Source: Flavobacterium gelidilacus DSM 15343
GTDB lineage: Bacteria; Bacteroidota; Bacteroidia; Flavobacteriales; Flavobacteriaceae
Reading direction: 5' to 3'
Assembly (NCBI RefSeq): GCF_000422685.1
Contig: NZ_AUGN01000004.1
Span: forward strand, 310,001-374,000
DNA length: 64,000 nt
Below are positions 51,260 through 61,672 of the stretch, piece by piece. Made by a program: the position numbers and the translations under genes. The notes under the pieces are model-generated. The model ran no database searches. It was not told the DNA's origin and worked only from the letters and a program-made list of their open reading frames with translations. The first letter of the stretch is position 1. Each line of letters begins with the position of its first letter.

Positions 51260-54200
51260 TTATTTAATTATTAATTTGCTATTTTTAATGATTAGATCTT
51301 CCTGCTTCATTACTATTAAATATTGACCAGCTTCAAAAGGACTGCAATCTATTTCAATTAATCCGCTGACCTTATCTGTTTTTATTAATTTTAATATTCT
51401 CCCATACATATCCATTAATTCAATTTGCATGTTGTTTTTTGTTACTCCAAAATTGTAATATATTGAAGTGTTACCATCAGTTGGGTTAGGTGCCACAAGT
51501 AATTTTAACTCTTCAAAGCTTTGGTTTTCTATATCATTAGCCAATTGTTTTCCTGCCCCTTGGCACAATGGAGGTACTTCAAATTCAATTTCACTGTAAC
51601 ATTGTTCAGTGTCAATTGTACCTTGAACCGACAGGGTTGTGGTTCCTCCATTAAAGCCGTTCAAAGGAAAAAACAGAACAGAAAACATAGCACCCCCCAT
51701 AGGTACTACAAATGAGCTTTGTACAAAATACCCTTCTAACCCAACTGAAGCTAAATTGACTTGAAAATTAGTACCGTAAGAATTGCCAATGAATAAATCC
51801 AATTGGTAAAAGCATTGTTCATTAATCATCATTGGAGTAATTCCAGCAACCTCAAACTCAATTTGACATTTATTACATTCTCTTTTTTCAATACTTAGAT
51901 TTGAAAGTGTGGTATTGCAAAAAGGTGTCTGTAAAAATAATTGATAGTTTCCAGTTTCCAGACTATTAATATGAGGCACTTGACCTGAACCTACACCAGT
52001 TACTTGACTATCTTGAATCCATTGCCACTCTGTAAATTCAACTAAAGGGCCAATGATATAATTTTGCTCTTTTCTAATTAAATCACATAAATTGTAACAA
52101 CCTGTTGGAAAATACCATGTATGCATGTATAGGTCTAAAGGCAAATCAATTTGAGCTGATACTTGGCAACTTGGTGATTTTGCTGTTACCTTGATAGGGC
52201 CATCATGAATCATTTCCGTACTATCTCCTGTAGCTCCATTACTCCAAGTATATGCTATACCTGCTTGCGGATTGGTTACAAAAACATTAACATGGTAGGG
52301 ACTACAAGAGTCAAAATCAAAACCTATGGTTGGCACGACAGGTTGTGCAATGACCTCTACCTCAAAAGTTGCCACTTCGCTTGTGCAAAAATCACCAGAA
52401 GCGGATTGTATTTGTGCAATAACTTCATACGTATAGCTGCCAAGTTGATTATGAATCATGCCAACTTCCGCTAGCCCATTCCACTGCGGTTGTAAAATAC
52501 CATTTAACGACCATAAATAAGTTAAAGAAGGGTTTGTTGGCACTTTTACAATGCTTGTTCCACCAATACAAATTGTTTCCGTGCCCGTAAGAACTGGTTG
52601 TGCAGGTGCTGGGAGAAATACAGCTGATACAGGTTTGGTGGTGTATGTTAAACACCCATTGATATCTGCAACATATACGAAATATTGACCAGGATCTGTG
52701 ACTATTATTTCATTGTTTTGAGCAGATGTAACGGCAAAAGGTGGATTTGTTACTTCATTATGATACCAATAATAAGTATATGGTAAATCAATACCGAATA
52801 TTCCAGTATCATAACTTATTGTTAAATCTTCACCAATACAAGTATTAGAAGGATTGATATTTAACAATCCATTATTATATTTTTCTCCATACACTTGGAT
52901 ATTATATGTTCTAGTATCTACGCATCCAAATTGATTGGCTACAGTAAGTTTAACTGGATATGTACCTACTTCAGTAAATGTCTTAACAGGATGTTGTTGT
53001 AAATTACTAGATCCATCAGTAATGAAATACCAAGTATAAGTCACATTAGGATCTGTATTTGTAGGTGCTATAAACTGCATAGCCGTATCTAGACATACGC
53101 TTGTGGGTACTACAAAATCAGCATTAGGTAATCCTGGTATTGTTAAGGTTTTATATGTTATACAATCTTCAAAACCAGAGCGACCAATTTTAATACCTAT
53201 ACTATATGTTGTTCCAGGTTGTAGTTGAAATATTGCACTATTAATACCATCCGCATTTAATGAACCGTTTACCCATGAGGTTCCACCATTGATTGTAAAT
53301 TGAAAAGTTTCTATGGGTGTATCTACAAAATACTGGGAGTAATCTAAAAGTTCGACGGTGTAATCATCTGTGGCGTCATTACAAACGATATTGTATTTTA
53401 AGTCGGCAAGATATGGTATTGTGACTTCTACTAAAATCCTTCTACCACAAAATCCTGATGCCGCAGGGTATGTTGCAAATACTGGTACAAAATAATGTCC
53501 TGGAAGTATATTATTAGCTTGAAAAGAACTGTTTGTAGTTGACATTACATTAGCATTTGAACCAGAAATGGACTCCCAGTTGAAGATAGTTCCTGGTACT
53601 CCAGAATTTGTAATATCAATAGTTATTTCTTGACAACCGGTTGACGTTACGGTAGTTGCAATGGCAGGAGGAGTTGGACAAGTTGGTCCTGGAGTTCCTC
53701 CAGTTCCTGTTCCTCCTGGTGTGGAATCAATAGTTGTGTACGTAATAGTAGATGAAGTACAACCATGTTCATTAGTTACTATAGCATAATATTCCCCCAA
53801 TTCAGAAGCATTAATTGTAGCTTGATTCCCAATTGGAGCAGGAATAGCTGCATCATTGTGAAACCACTGTATTATATCTGAAGCGCTATACCCATTTTGA
53901 AGTACTACTGTATAATTCATATCAACCTCTGGTATAATTTCCCACTGTAAATTATAATTTCTGTTTGGTACAACGTCAATTATAGGGGAAGGTGAAACCA
54001 CAATTTGAAGATTAGCTGTAACGTTAAATTCGCAAGTGCTTACACCATGTACCGTTACATTAATATCATAATTGGTATTGTCTAAAAGCGGATCATTATA
54101 TACATGAATTATTGGATCACCTGCAAAAAAGTTGACTAAACCAGTATTATCTCCAAAATCCCATGTTGAGTAAGAATAAGCAATATTAGGAGATAAATCT

Positions 54201-57200
54201 AAAGTGAAAGATGTGGGTGAACCTGCACAGGCAGGACTACTAACTAATGCTATTGTAGCCGTAGGGGCATCTTGTATTACCACACCAAGTGTTCCATTAA
54301 AGTCTTGTCCGCATTTTCGCATGGCCACTTTTACTTGTGCCGTTTGGGGTTGTTGGTTCCAAAGCACGGTAATTTCATTTTCGTTTTGACCTGTACTGAT
54401 GCTCCCTGCGCTTGCTGGATCAATAGTCCAAACATAAATATCAGAATCTGTTTCTGCAACAGAATAGGTTCCCATAGAGCTACCACAAACGGTTGTCTCA
54501 TTACTTGTTATTGTGGTATCTAATTGAGGTGTGCTAAGTACCATTTCAAAAGGAAGTGTAGCACAGTTTTCGTAAACATAAGAGGCACTAACGCTGTAGA
54601 CACTAGCTGCACTATCAAAATTAACCACTATTTGATTGCCTACAGAAGATCCTAATATGCTGCCACCTTCCACTGTCCACGAAGTTGAAGCACCTTCTGG
54701 AGCAGGGCAGCTGTACTGTTCTATATTTCCTAGACAAATAACTGCATTTCCAGCGATTGTCGTTGGAGCGTCTGGTAAGGATTCAACTTTTACTTCAAAA
54801 GGATGCTGCATACAATAATTATCTGCCGTTACTGTAAACGTATAAATACCTGCGTAGGGAAAAGTAATGTCAAACGTAGGTGAAGTTCCAGATGAGTTAA
54901 AGTTATTTGGTCCATTAACCGTATAATTTAAATTAATTACAGAAATACCATTTGCCAGCAGTATTTCATACTCTTCGTTGTTGGTTTGACATGTAGTTAG
55001 AGGGCCATTGACATTTAGATTTGGTTTTACATTGATGATTAATGTTGCATTGCCACCACATTGTAATAAAGTGTTGTAATATTGACATGAAAGCACTAGC
55101 GTTGCAGGATCTTCTGCATTAATAAAAATTTCATTTCTTTGGTTTGAAACTCCTAAATTAGAACCAGTACCATTATTATTTAATGACCAATTAAACTCTG
55201 TAGTTGGCCATTGTGGTAAAGTGTATAAGTTTTGGCTGTATGAGCAAATATCTATTTCACCAATAATAACTCCTTCGCTTTTTACAACAGGAATTTTAAC
55301 TGAAGAGATACATTCTGCACATTCATTTGATTGTACTAACACATATCCAAAACCATCTTGATCAATATTGTCCCATATAACTTGTATACTTGATACGTCA
55401 TAATCTTGGCCTACAATTTGACCACCAATTACCGTCCATTGGACACTGCAATTACTGTTAAGTAGTTCTTCGTTGATACTATAGGTTGATAATTGCCCTT
55501 CACATGCTACCGATGGACATGTAATCTCAATTGATTCTTCAGATACATGGACAGTAACCTGGTGGGTACTCACACAACTACATCCATTTGAAACCGTTAA
55601 AATTACATCATAATCTCCTGGATGCGTATAAGTGTGTGTTGGTTCAAATTCGGTAGAATAGGTTTCATCTCCAAAATACCATTGGTAATATAGATTTTCA
55701 TTTCCCCCATTATTTGATGATAGGTTTTCAAAATTTACTGGACTATTAATACAAGCCGAGTAATATGTAGTTTCTAAATCTGGTAAGATTCCAATTTGTG
55801 CAATAGGTGCATTGACCTTTTCAATACATTTGTTTACAATTTTGATAGTACCATCCGTTAAATGAACAACAGCTTGTAGAGCATAGGCAGAAACACCAGC
55901 ATCCCAAGTAATATCACAACTTGTGCTACTTTCATTGGACAACGTTCCACCTGTAATAAGCCAGTCCGTTGAAGTAATTAAACTTACACTACCTGTTAGT
56001 GAAAAAGTAAATACACTATTTTCACATACTCTAATACAATCATTATTGGTAATATCGACATCTTCTACTGGAGGTGCTTCACCAATATCATAACTTTGTT
56101 GACAACCTACCTCTCCATCCCATGACAGGAATATTTCGCAGTTAGCAAGAATTGTTACTACATATTCGAAAGGATTTAAACAATTTACTGAATTTGGAGT
56201 AAATACGTAGGTATATGTCCCCGGTACGCTTGTCTCTATTGTAGATTCATTCCAATTGCCAGAAATACCGTAGTTTGAGATTTCAGGTAATATAGGAGGT
56301 ACAACACCGTTGCATAAAGTAGCAGGTAAATTGAATGCTAAAAATGGTGTAGATGGATCATTCAATTCTATAGCCTCTGTAAATGCAGGTCCACCACATA
56401 ATGGAAACGCATTGGATCTCCTCCTTACCAAAACTGGAAAAGTTGAAAAATAAGAAGTTGCACTATCTAAATTAGCATCTCCTGGAGCAAAGGGTATTGG
56501 CAAATAAGTGCCTCCTCCATTTGTTGAAAATTCCCAAGTGTAGTTGACATTTGTAATACCGTCATCTACACTTATTATATTAACTTCTTCCTCACAATCA
56601 ATAGAAAGTAAAATTGATCCAGCTAGTGCTTGAGGGGCTATATTGAAATCTATATTCTTGAATATTATTGTTTTTGAGCAACCATATAAGTTCATTTGAA
56701 CTTCAAGATTTACAGTATTGGAACCAATAGGGAACAGAAAGTTTCCACTAGTATCTATATTAGGTATATCAAAAACTATATCAGTTGATACGTTTAAAAA
56801 TGGCAGGGCAATTGTTTGTGGAGCACCAATTGGAACTCCTACTGAAGTAGTTAATTGGATAACTATATTATTAATTATACCAGGCAACAATGGTGGTATA
56901 GGAGTTTGAGGACAGCTACGAAGTTGGAAGTCTTCGATAGTAAAGCTTAAATGATCTTCCAAACAGAAATCACTCAAACCTGATATATTTAGAGTATTAG
57001 GTACTTGACCTATATTAATAACATAAAATATTATTTCTTCAGTTTTATACCATGTTTTATTTTGACAGTATGGATCGATATATTGAACCTCTCGTGTTAA
57101 TTTTGCTGAACAGTTAACTGCATTAGGCTCATTCAAAAGTAAATTTAAATTTGTGTAATCCACTATTGAAGAATTCCCCAATGTAGGATAAATTGTATCA

Positions 57201-57538
57201 TCTAACTTCCACCTGAAAACATACTGATTACTTGGTTGTGATGCCGCTGAGAAGCATGGTGGATTAAATAATGGACCTAGATCAAAATCTGCATCACCAG
57301 GACAGAAGTAATATATATGAGTTGCGGGATTGTGTATAATTGTGCCTGCAATTTCTGTAGCAGTAGTGTTTGGACAAGGAGGATTAGGATTAACAAATTG
57401 ATTAGAAATTCTAAATATTTTACTGATACTCTGTGTAAAAGTTTTATAATTAATTCTAAAAAATCTAAACGGATTGTTAAGAACATCTTGATGGCAAAAA
57501 TAATTTAATGGCAAAGGATAATAAGGGAAAAAGTTCAC
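51260..57538 (-). CDS. PKD-repeat protein with T9SS sorting domain (3' half of a split gene)
   Basis: The 2092-residue frame has many PKD/Ig-like beta-sandwich units (for example YQWYFGDETYSTEFEPTHTY, WDFGDNTGL, TYTWYFITDG ... TYPVKLTVAN) and a type A T9SS sorting domain (LLVAPNPTDGNTSIYYNFGV ... KNSKLIIK). It has no signal peptide and its nominal start is a GTG inside a longer open frame. That frame stays open for about 95 more codons upstream, right up to the stop of the metallopeptidase gene. I therefore regard it as the downstream part of that gene, separated by a frameshift. If translated alone it could not be exported. Confidence 0.8.
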   Translation of the reverse strand: MNFFPYYPLPLNYFCHQDVLNNPFRFFRINYKTFTQSISKIFRISNQFVNPNPPCPNTTATEIAGTIIHNPATHIYYFCPGDADFDLGPLFNPPCFSAASQPSNQYVFRWKLDDTIYPTLGNSSIVDYTNLNLLLNEPNAVNCSAKLTREVQYIDPYCQNKTWYKTEEIIFYVINIGQVPNTLNISGLSDFCLEDHLSFTIEDFQLRSCPQTPIPPLLPGIINNIVIQLTTSVGVPIGAPQTIALPFLNVSTDIVFDIPNIDTSGNFLFPIGSNTVNLEVQMNLYGCSKTIIFKNIDFNIAPQALAGSILLSIDCEEEVNIISVDDGITNVNYTWEFSTNGGGTYLPIPFAPGDANLDSATSYFSTFPVLVRRRSNAFPLCGGPAFTEAIELNDPSTPFLAFNLPATLCNGVVPPILPEISNYGISGNWNESTIETSVPGTYTYVFTPNSVNCLNPFEYVVTILANCEIFLSWDGEVGCQQSYDIGEAPPVEDVDITNNDCIRVCENSVFTFSLTGSVSLITSTDWLITGGTLSNESSTSCDITWDAGVSAYALQAVVHLTDGTIKIVNKCIEKVNAPIAQIGILPDLETTYYSACINSPVNFENLSSNNGGNENLYYQWYFGDETYSTEFEPTHTYTHPGDYDVILTVSNGCSCVSTHQVTVHVSEESIEITCPSVACEGQLSTYSINEELLNSNCSVQWTVIGGQIVGQDYDVSSIQVIWDNIDQDGFGYVLVQSNECAECISSVKIPVVKSEGVIIGEIDICSYSQNLYTLPQWPTTEFNWSLNNNGTGSNLGVSNQRNEIFINAEDPATLVLSCQYYNTLLQCGGNATLIINVKPNLNVNGPLTTCQTNNEEYEILLANGISVINLNYTVNGPNNFNSSGTSPTFDITFPYAGIYTFTVTADNYCMQHPFEVKVESLPDAPTTIAGNAVICLGNIEQYSCPAPEGASTSWTVEGGSILGSSVGNQIVVNFDSAASVYSVSASYVYENCATLPFEMVLSTPQLDTTITSNETTVCGSSMGTYSVAETDSDIYVWTIDPASAGSISTGQNENEITVLWNQQPQTAQVKVAMRKCGQDFNGTLGVVIQDAPTATIALVSSPACAGSPTSFTLDLSPNIAYSYSTWDFGDNTGLVNFFAGDPIIHVYNDPLLDNTNYDINVTVHGVSTCEFNVTANLQIVVSPSPIIDVVPNRNYNLQWEIIPEVDMNYTVVLQNGYSASDIIQWFHNDAAIPAPIGNQATINASELGEYYAIVTNEHGCTSSTITYTTIDSTPGGTGTGGTPGPTCPTPPAIATTVTSTGCQEITIDITNSGVPGTIFNWESISGSNANVMSTTNSSFQANNILPGHYFVPVFATYPAASGFCGRRILVEVTIPYLADLKYNIVCNDATDDYTVELLDYSQYFVDTPIETFQFTINGGTSWVNGSLNADGINSAIFQLQPGTTYSIGIKIGRSGFEDCITYKTLTIPGLPNADFVVPTSVCLDTAMQFIAPTNTDPNVTYTWYFITDGSSNLQQHPVKTFTEVGTYPVKLTVANQFGCVDTRTYNIQVYGEKYNNGLLNINPSNTCIGEDLTISYDTGIFGIDLPYTYYWYHNEVTNPPFAVTSAQNNEIIVTDPGQYFVYVADINGCLTYTTKPVSAVFLPAPAQPVLTGTETICIGGTSIVKVPTNPSLTYLWSLNGILQPQWNGLAEVGMIHNQLGSYTYEVIAQIQSASGDFCTSEVATFEVEVIAQPVVPTIGFDFDSCSPYHVNVFVTNPQAGIAYTWSNGATGDSTEMIHDGPIKVTAKSPSCQVSAQIDLPLDLYMHTWYFPTGCYNLCDLIRKEQNYIIGPLVEFTEWQWIQDSQVTGVGSGQVPHINSLETGNYQLFLQTPFCNTTLSNLSIEKRECNKCQIEFEVAGITPMMINEQCFYQLDLFIGNSYGTNFQVNLASVGLEGYFVQSSFVVPMGGAMFSVLFFPLNGFNGGTTTLSVQGTIDTEQCYSEIEFEVPPLCQGAGKQLANDIENQSFEELKLLVAPNPTDGNTSIYYNFGVTKNNMQIELMDMYGRILKLIKTDKVSGLIEIDCSPFEAGQYLIVMKQEDLIIKNSKLIIK

Positions 57539-57825
57539 ATTATTATAAGAAGCCTCAAAAGTTAATTCAGAGAAAGCATAATTTATGTCATTATTAAGTA
57601 GTATGCTATAATCTAAAATAGCTTCTTCAGTAAAATAACTGGGATATGGTAGAGGATTTGTCTCAATACATGCTATTTCTGGGTTTGCTATCTGGCAAGG
57701 TAAATCATAATCGGAAACAGCAAAATCAAAATTATCAGGAAAGCCACCGCCTACACATTCTATTCCAAAATAAGCATAGGCTTGCTGTGAGGCATTTAAT
57801 TGATCATTCGTTCTAGCAAAGAAGG

Positions 57826-59937
57826 TTATGTTACTTCGAAATTTTGAGAAGAACCATTGTTTAAAATAGCAAACTCACTAAAATCTAATAATTGCGCATT
57901 CCATTGTCCCGTTGTTACATAATCAACACCATTGTATGTATTAACAGGAATTGAATTAAATTGACTAGGATGGGAGAAAACATTATTATATTTATCGTAA
58001 AATTGGGATACGGCACCGTTTCCACTATTTTCCCATAATTCACCCCACTCCGATAGACCAATATGTTTAATATTTCCAGGATCAAACGGTGATTCGTAGG
58101 ACAATTGCACCAAAAAACCTAAACTAGCTCCGTTCTGATTACTTGTTATTTGCCTAGCACCTAAACAATGTACCAAAAATTTACAATTGTCAGGAGTAGG
58201 CTTAAAAGTCACTTTTGTATAATATGCAGCTCCATTATGAAGGTTATTAGTACTATTAATAATTTTACCTACACGTATTATGTCGTTAACATTAGCAGGT
58301 AAAGTTAACCGAGGAAAGTTGACATCATTAAAATTACCTTGACTTATGATATCGAAACTATCTGGCTCAAAGTTGGAATCTGAATCCGTATAACGAGCTG
58401 TTGATGTAAAATTGTAATCGGTAAGATTTGTGGCACCAGGATTTAAACTCCATCCTCCACTATATTGAACTCTTTCTAAATTAGGATTTGTCCATGATAA
58501 GTTTGAAATAGAATTACAAAAAAGAGTACCCTGAGAACCACTGCTATTTGATGCTGGTATTACTTTAAATATATATGCAGTTTGTTCAAAACAATTACTA
58601 TTTGTACTTAAAGTGGCTGTGAAAATAATTTGATAATTACCTACAAAACCGATAGTTGTATTTAAAGTGCTTCCACTACTAGTTGCGAAAGTATTCCCGT
58701 TATCAAGATTTGTAATTTGCCAAGTATAATTTAAAGTAGGACTATTATTGCAGGTAGTAGTTAGGTTAAATGTAATATTAGGTGTATCAGCCGAAACTTC
58801 ATTGTTAACTCCAATTTGAGGAGAATTAATTGTAAATGAGCAACCATCCATTGCCGAACAATTAGCACAAGAATTAGTATTTAATAAAGATTCTCTTGGT
58901 CCGAAATGATGTTCCAACATAAAATGAATCCTTTCGATTTGACCAGCAGTGAATTTATCTTGGCAACTAAAATTACCATAGTCCATATAATTTGATTTGT
59001 CATCATTAAAGGAATCTAGTGTACAAGTATCATAGGTTGTAGCACAATTTACCTGTGAAAAATCAAGCTTACTTGGAGGAGTGTCAGCCACCATGTCTCC
59101 ATTATAAAATGGGTTAGTGTTATCGCAAGAACATTGAGGAAAACTAGCTATAGTATCAGGATCACAAATTCCAAAAACATGGAATAAACCTAAATAATGA
59201 CCCATTTCATGTGCTAAAACATTCATGTTATTGTTTAAATTAATGTTATCCATTAAGAATGTTCTTTCAATAAAAATACCATCAGCTATGTTACCATGAG
59301 CTGGTGGTAATGAAGCAAAACCTGCTGTATTTCCTATAGTGCCATCAGCGATTACATCAACGATATATATGTTTATATATTCAGTAGTCGGAAATCGTAT
59401 TTGTGTAGAAAAATTAGTTACGGCATCTACTATGTCTAGTTTTGAGTCACCGTCAACTTCTGTCAAATCGGTTTGATAATGACTCTGTGTCACAGAATAG
59501 GAATCTCCATTAGTATCCTGTAATGCTAAGCAAAAATCAATTTCTACATTGTTGCCAGGTAATTTTGGAGATAAATTAGCACCTGAATAAATAGAATTTA
59601 AGTTGTCAACAATATATTGATAACTACCACTACTATTAATCAAATAGGATTGTGGTGCAACATTATTTGTAATATCATGAAAAACAACAGTTAATTTCTT
59701 TTGAGTATATATTAATGCTTGTGAACTTTTACCATTTACAGGATTAAAAGCTTTTCTTTTTTTTGCATACTCCATCCAATCTGCATTATTCTTTTCAAAC
59801 CTTTCTTTATAAGAATTATTCTGTTTCAATGCTTTAATATGAACTTCATCAGATGCACAAGAATGTGTAACTCTATCTTGTGTGTAAGATAATTGAATAA
59901 ATAATAATGTAAAAACAAGGGATATAGCTTTTTTCAT
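57826..59937 (-). CDS. M43 (pappalysin-type) metallopeptidase, 5' half of a split gene
   Basis: The 703-residue product has a signal peptide (KKAISLVFTLLFIQLSYTQ) and an M43 zinc peptidase domain. HEMGHYLGLFH (His243, Glu244, His247, His253) is the zinc-binding HExxHxxGxxH motif, and NYMDYG is the Met-turn. After an Ig-like unit (about 390-465) comes a jelly-roll-like region that breaks off at QNFEVT. There is no T9SS sorting domain. The next frame continues the same fold (FFARTNDQLNASQQAYAYFG), so the stop at 57826 looks like the effect of a small insertion, probably a 5-bp duplication GTTAT/GTTAC near 57825-57834. Confidence 0.88.
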   Translation of the reverse strand: MKKAISLVFTLLFIQLSYTQDRVTHSCASDEVHIKALKQNNSYKERFEKNNADWMEYAKKRKAFNPVNGKSSQALIYTQKKLTVVFHDITNNVAPQSYLINSSGSYQYIVDNLNSIYSGANLSPKLPGNNVEIDFCLALQDTNGDSYSVTQSHYQTDLTEVDGDSKLDIVDAVTNFSTQIRFPTTEYINIYIVDVIADGTIGNTAGFASLPPAHGNIADGIFIERTFLMDNINLNNNMNVLAHEMGHYLGLFHVFGICDPDTIASFPQCSCDNTNPFYNGDMVADTPPSKLDFSQVNCATTYDTCTLDSFNDDKSNYMDYGNFSCQDKFTAGQIERIHFMLEHHFGPRESLLNTNSCANCSAMDGCSFTINSPQIGVNNEVSADTPNITFNLTTTCNNSPTLNYTWQITNLDNGNTFATSSGSTLNTTIGFVGNYQIIFTATLSTNSNCFEQTAYIFKVIPASNSSGSQGTLFCNSISNLSWTNPNLERVQYSGGWSLNPGATNLTDYNFTSTARYTDSDSNFEPDSFDIISQGNFNDVNFPRLTLPANVNDIIRVGKIINSTNNLHNGAAYYTKVTFKPTPDNCKFLVHCLGARQITSNQNGASLGFLVQLSYESPFDPGNIKHIGLSEWGELWENSGNGAVSQFYDKYNNVFSHPSQFNSIPVNTYNGVDYVTTGQWNAQLLDFSEFAILNNGSSQNFEVT

Positions 59938-60160
59938 AAATAAGAATTTTATATTATAATGAAAATAAAATCAATTGGTTAAATTAATTTTTATAAATAT
60001 AATACTATGAATTAAATGTTAATTACGGTTTTAAATCATTTTATTTACGGTTTTCACTTAATCGAAAAATATTAACATTTAATCGATTTTTTTATTTAAA
60101 AAATATTGAATATTTTTAATATTATAACAATAAAGTCATTTTTAGTTGAATTTATAACAA
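59938..60160. other. AT-rich spacer between metallopeptidase and integrase
   Basis: About 220 bp hold no gene. They include a short direct repeat TTACGGTTTT (60023 and 60048) and must contain the promoter of the split metallopeptidase gene. Nothing else was recognised. Confidence 0.4.
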
Positions 60161-61411
60161 TTATGAGATGTTTTTAATTGTAGTTGTCAGACAGTTTTTT
60201 AAATTAAAGAGATTTTTAAGAATTTTCATGTCTTCACTAACTTTCTTATCTAGTACTTTTGCATAATGTTGGGTAGTTCTTAGATTTTTATGTCCGAGCA
60301 TTTTGCTAACGCTCTCTATCGGCACACCATTATTAAGTGTCACAGTTGTTGCAAAAGTGTGCCTTGCTATGTGAAAAGTTAATTCTTTATCTATTTCACA
60401 AATATCGGCTAGTTCTTTTAAGTAAGCGTTCATTTTTTGATTTGACAGAATGGGAAGTAAGCGATTTTCATTTAAGCATTGTGGATTATCAGTATACTTA
60501 TCAATTATCATTTGAGTAACTGGGAGAATTGGGATTTTAGAAGCTGATTCAGTTTTCTGACGGTGAGTTGAAATCCATTTATCACCATCTATTCCAATAA
60601 TAATATTTGATTTGGTCAAGTTAAAAACATCTACATAAGCAAGTCCAGTAAAGCAACTGAATAGAAACATATCACGAACAAGCTCTAATCTTTTTATTTT
60701 AAATTCTTTGTTTAATAAAATTTCTATTTCATCCTGGATTAAAAATATTCTTTCAACTTCTCTGACCTTTCCTTTGTATTTTAGAAATGGATCCTTTTCA
60801 ATCCAATCATTCACATAGCATTGTTTAATTATCTTACCAAAGTTTCTTATATATTTAATAGTAGAGTTGTTGTTGCAGTTTTTGATATTTCTTAAGTAGA
60901 AATCAAAATCATTTATAAATGCAATACCAACATGTTTTATAGATATATCATTAATTGAATATTGGTGTTGTAAAAATTCCTTGGTATGACTTAGTGTAGT
61001 TTCATATTTTTTATAGGTGTTTATTGAAAATTCTTTGCCTATTAATTCCTTCATTTTTTTATTGTGGTCTTCAAAAATCAAAATTAGTTTACGCTGCTTT
61101 TCTTCAATCCCTAAAAGTTTGTTTTTAAAAGTTTGTGTATTAATCTCAAGATTGTTATTAATCATCCAATTTTCAGTTTCATAAACTTTAGATTTTAAGA
61201 TGTCAAGATGACTATTTATTAGTCTTGCTTCTTCATTACTACCTTTCATTTTACCCGCTGCAGCATTCCATTTTGATTTTTCTACAAACTTTGAGGTGCT
61301 TAATTCTATTCGTGAACCATTAATTGTTATTCTCTGATAAATTGGAGATAGTCCTTTTTTTGATGCTTTAGAACTTTTCACGTAGAAAAGAATTGACATT
61401 TTGTGTTTCAT
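60161..61411 (-). CDS. Tyrosine recombinase (integrase) of the island
   Basis: The 416-residue protein has the Bacteroidota integrase layout: N-terminal arm-binding domain (about 5-90), SAM-like core-binding domain (about 105-210), and catalytic domain with HIARHTF (His347, Arg350), LGHKNLRTTQHYAKV (His374) and the nucleophile Tyr383. The first catalytic Arg is replaced by Ala258 in FTGLAYVDV, as in many Bacteroidota integrases; IntDOT has Ser there. The gene ends about 8.5 kb beyond the surface-protein array and its start lies about 250 bp from the ssrA 3' end, pointing away from ssrA. It is the natural enzyme for insertion and excision at the 62-bp repeats. Confidence 0.9.
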   Translation of the reverse strand: MKHKMSILFYVKSSKASKKGLSPIYQRITINGSRIELSTSKFVEKSKWNAAAGKMKGSNEEARLINSHLDILKSKVYETENWMINNNLEINTQTFKNKLLGIEEKQRKLILIFEDHNKKMKELIGKEFSINTYKKYETTLSHTKEFLQHQYSINDISIKHVGIAFINDFDFYLRNIKNCNNNSTIKYIRNFGKIIKQCYVNDWIEKDPFLKYKGKVREVERIFLIQDEIEILLNKEFKIKRLELVRDMFLFSCFTGLAYVDVFNLTKSNIIIGIDGDKWISTHRQKTESASKIPILPVTQMIIDKYTDNPQCLNENRLLPILSNQKMNAYLKELADICEIDKELTFHIARHTFATTVTLNNGVPIESVSKMLGHKNLRTTQHYAKVLDKKVSEDMKILKNLFNLKNCLTTTIKNIS

Positions 61412-61511
61412 TTTGTGGTGACTTTAGAGTTATTCAAATTAATTATTTAATCATTATCTGTCAAGATGTTCATCTTTTGAACAGCTTATCATTACTGGGC
61501 TAACATGAAAT

Positions 61512-61548
61512 TCGGTTACCTTAGTTTTACATTTTTTTGGGTAACCGA
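61512..61548. promoter_or_regulatory. Inverted repeat between integrase and attR
   Basis: TCGGTTACC and GGTAACCGA form a perfect 9-bp inverted repeat with a 19-bp spacer, GC-richer than its surroundings. Lying between the integrase start and the right attachment site, it may be an integrase arm site, an operator, or a hairpin in the integrase leader. Confidence 0.45.
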
Positions 61549-61603
61549 TTTTAGCACCAACGAAATACTATTAATTGAATAATTTGAAGACTAGTGAAAA
61601 CAA

Positions 61604-61637
61604 AAAACCCTGTAAATCATACGATTTACAGGGTTTT
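61604..61637 (-). terminator. tmRNA terminator
   Basis: AAAACCCTGTAAATC and GATTTACAGGGTTTT form a perfect 15-bp stem with loop ATAC, just beyond the ssrA 3' end on the minus strand. The same hairpin, with two changes in the outer left arm, is present in the left attachment copy. Confidence 0.85.
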
Positions 61638-61672
61638 AGTCTAAAATGAATTCTTAAAAGTGGAGTCGGAGA
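61611..61672 (-). repeat. Right attachment site (attR) overlapping ssrA 3' end
   Basis: These 62 bp contain the terminator stem and the last 12 bases of tmRNA. They match 7824-7885 at 60 of 62 positions. To the right the sequence continues into intact ssrA, so ssrA is kept functional after integration. Confidence 0.85.

Noticed and set aside
60161..61660. Integrative conjugative element
   Set aside because: No relaxase, coupling protein or tra genes are found between the attachment repeats; RteC alone is not enough to call a conjugative element.
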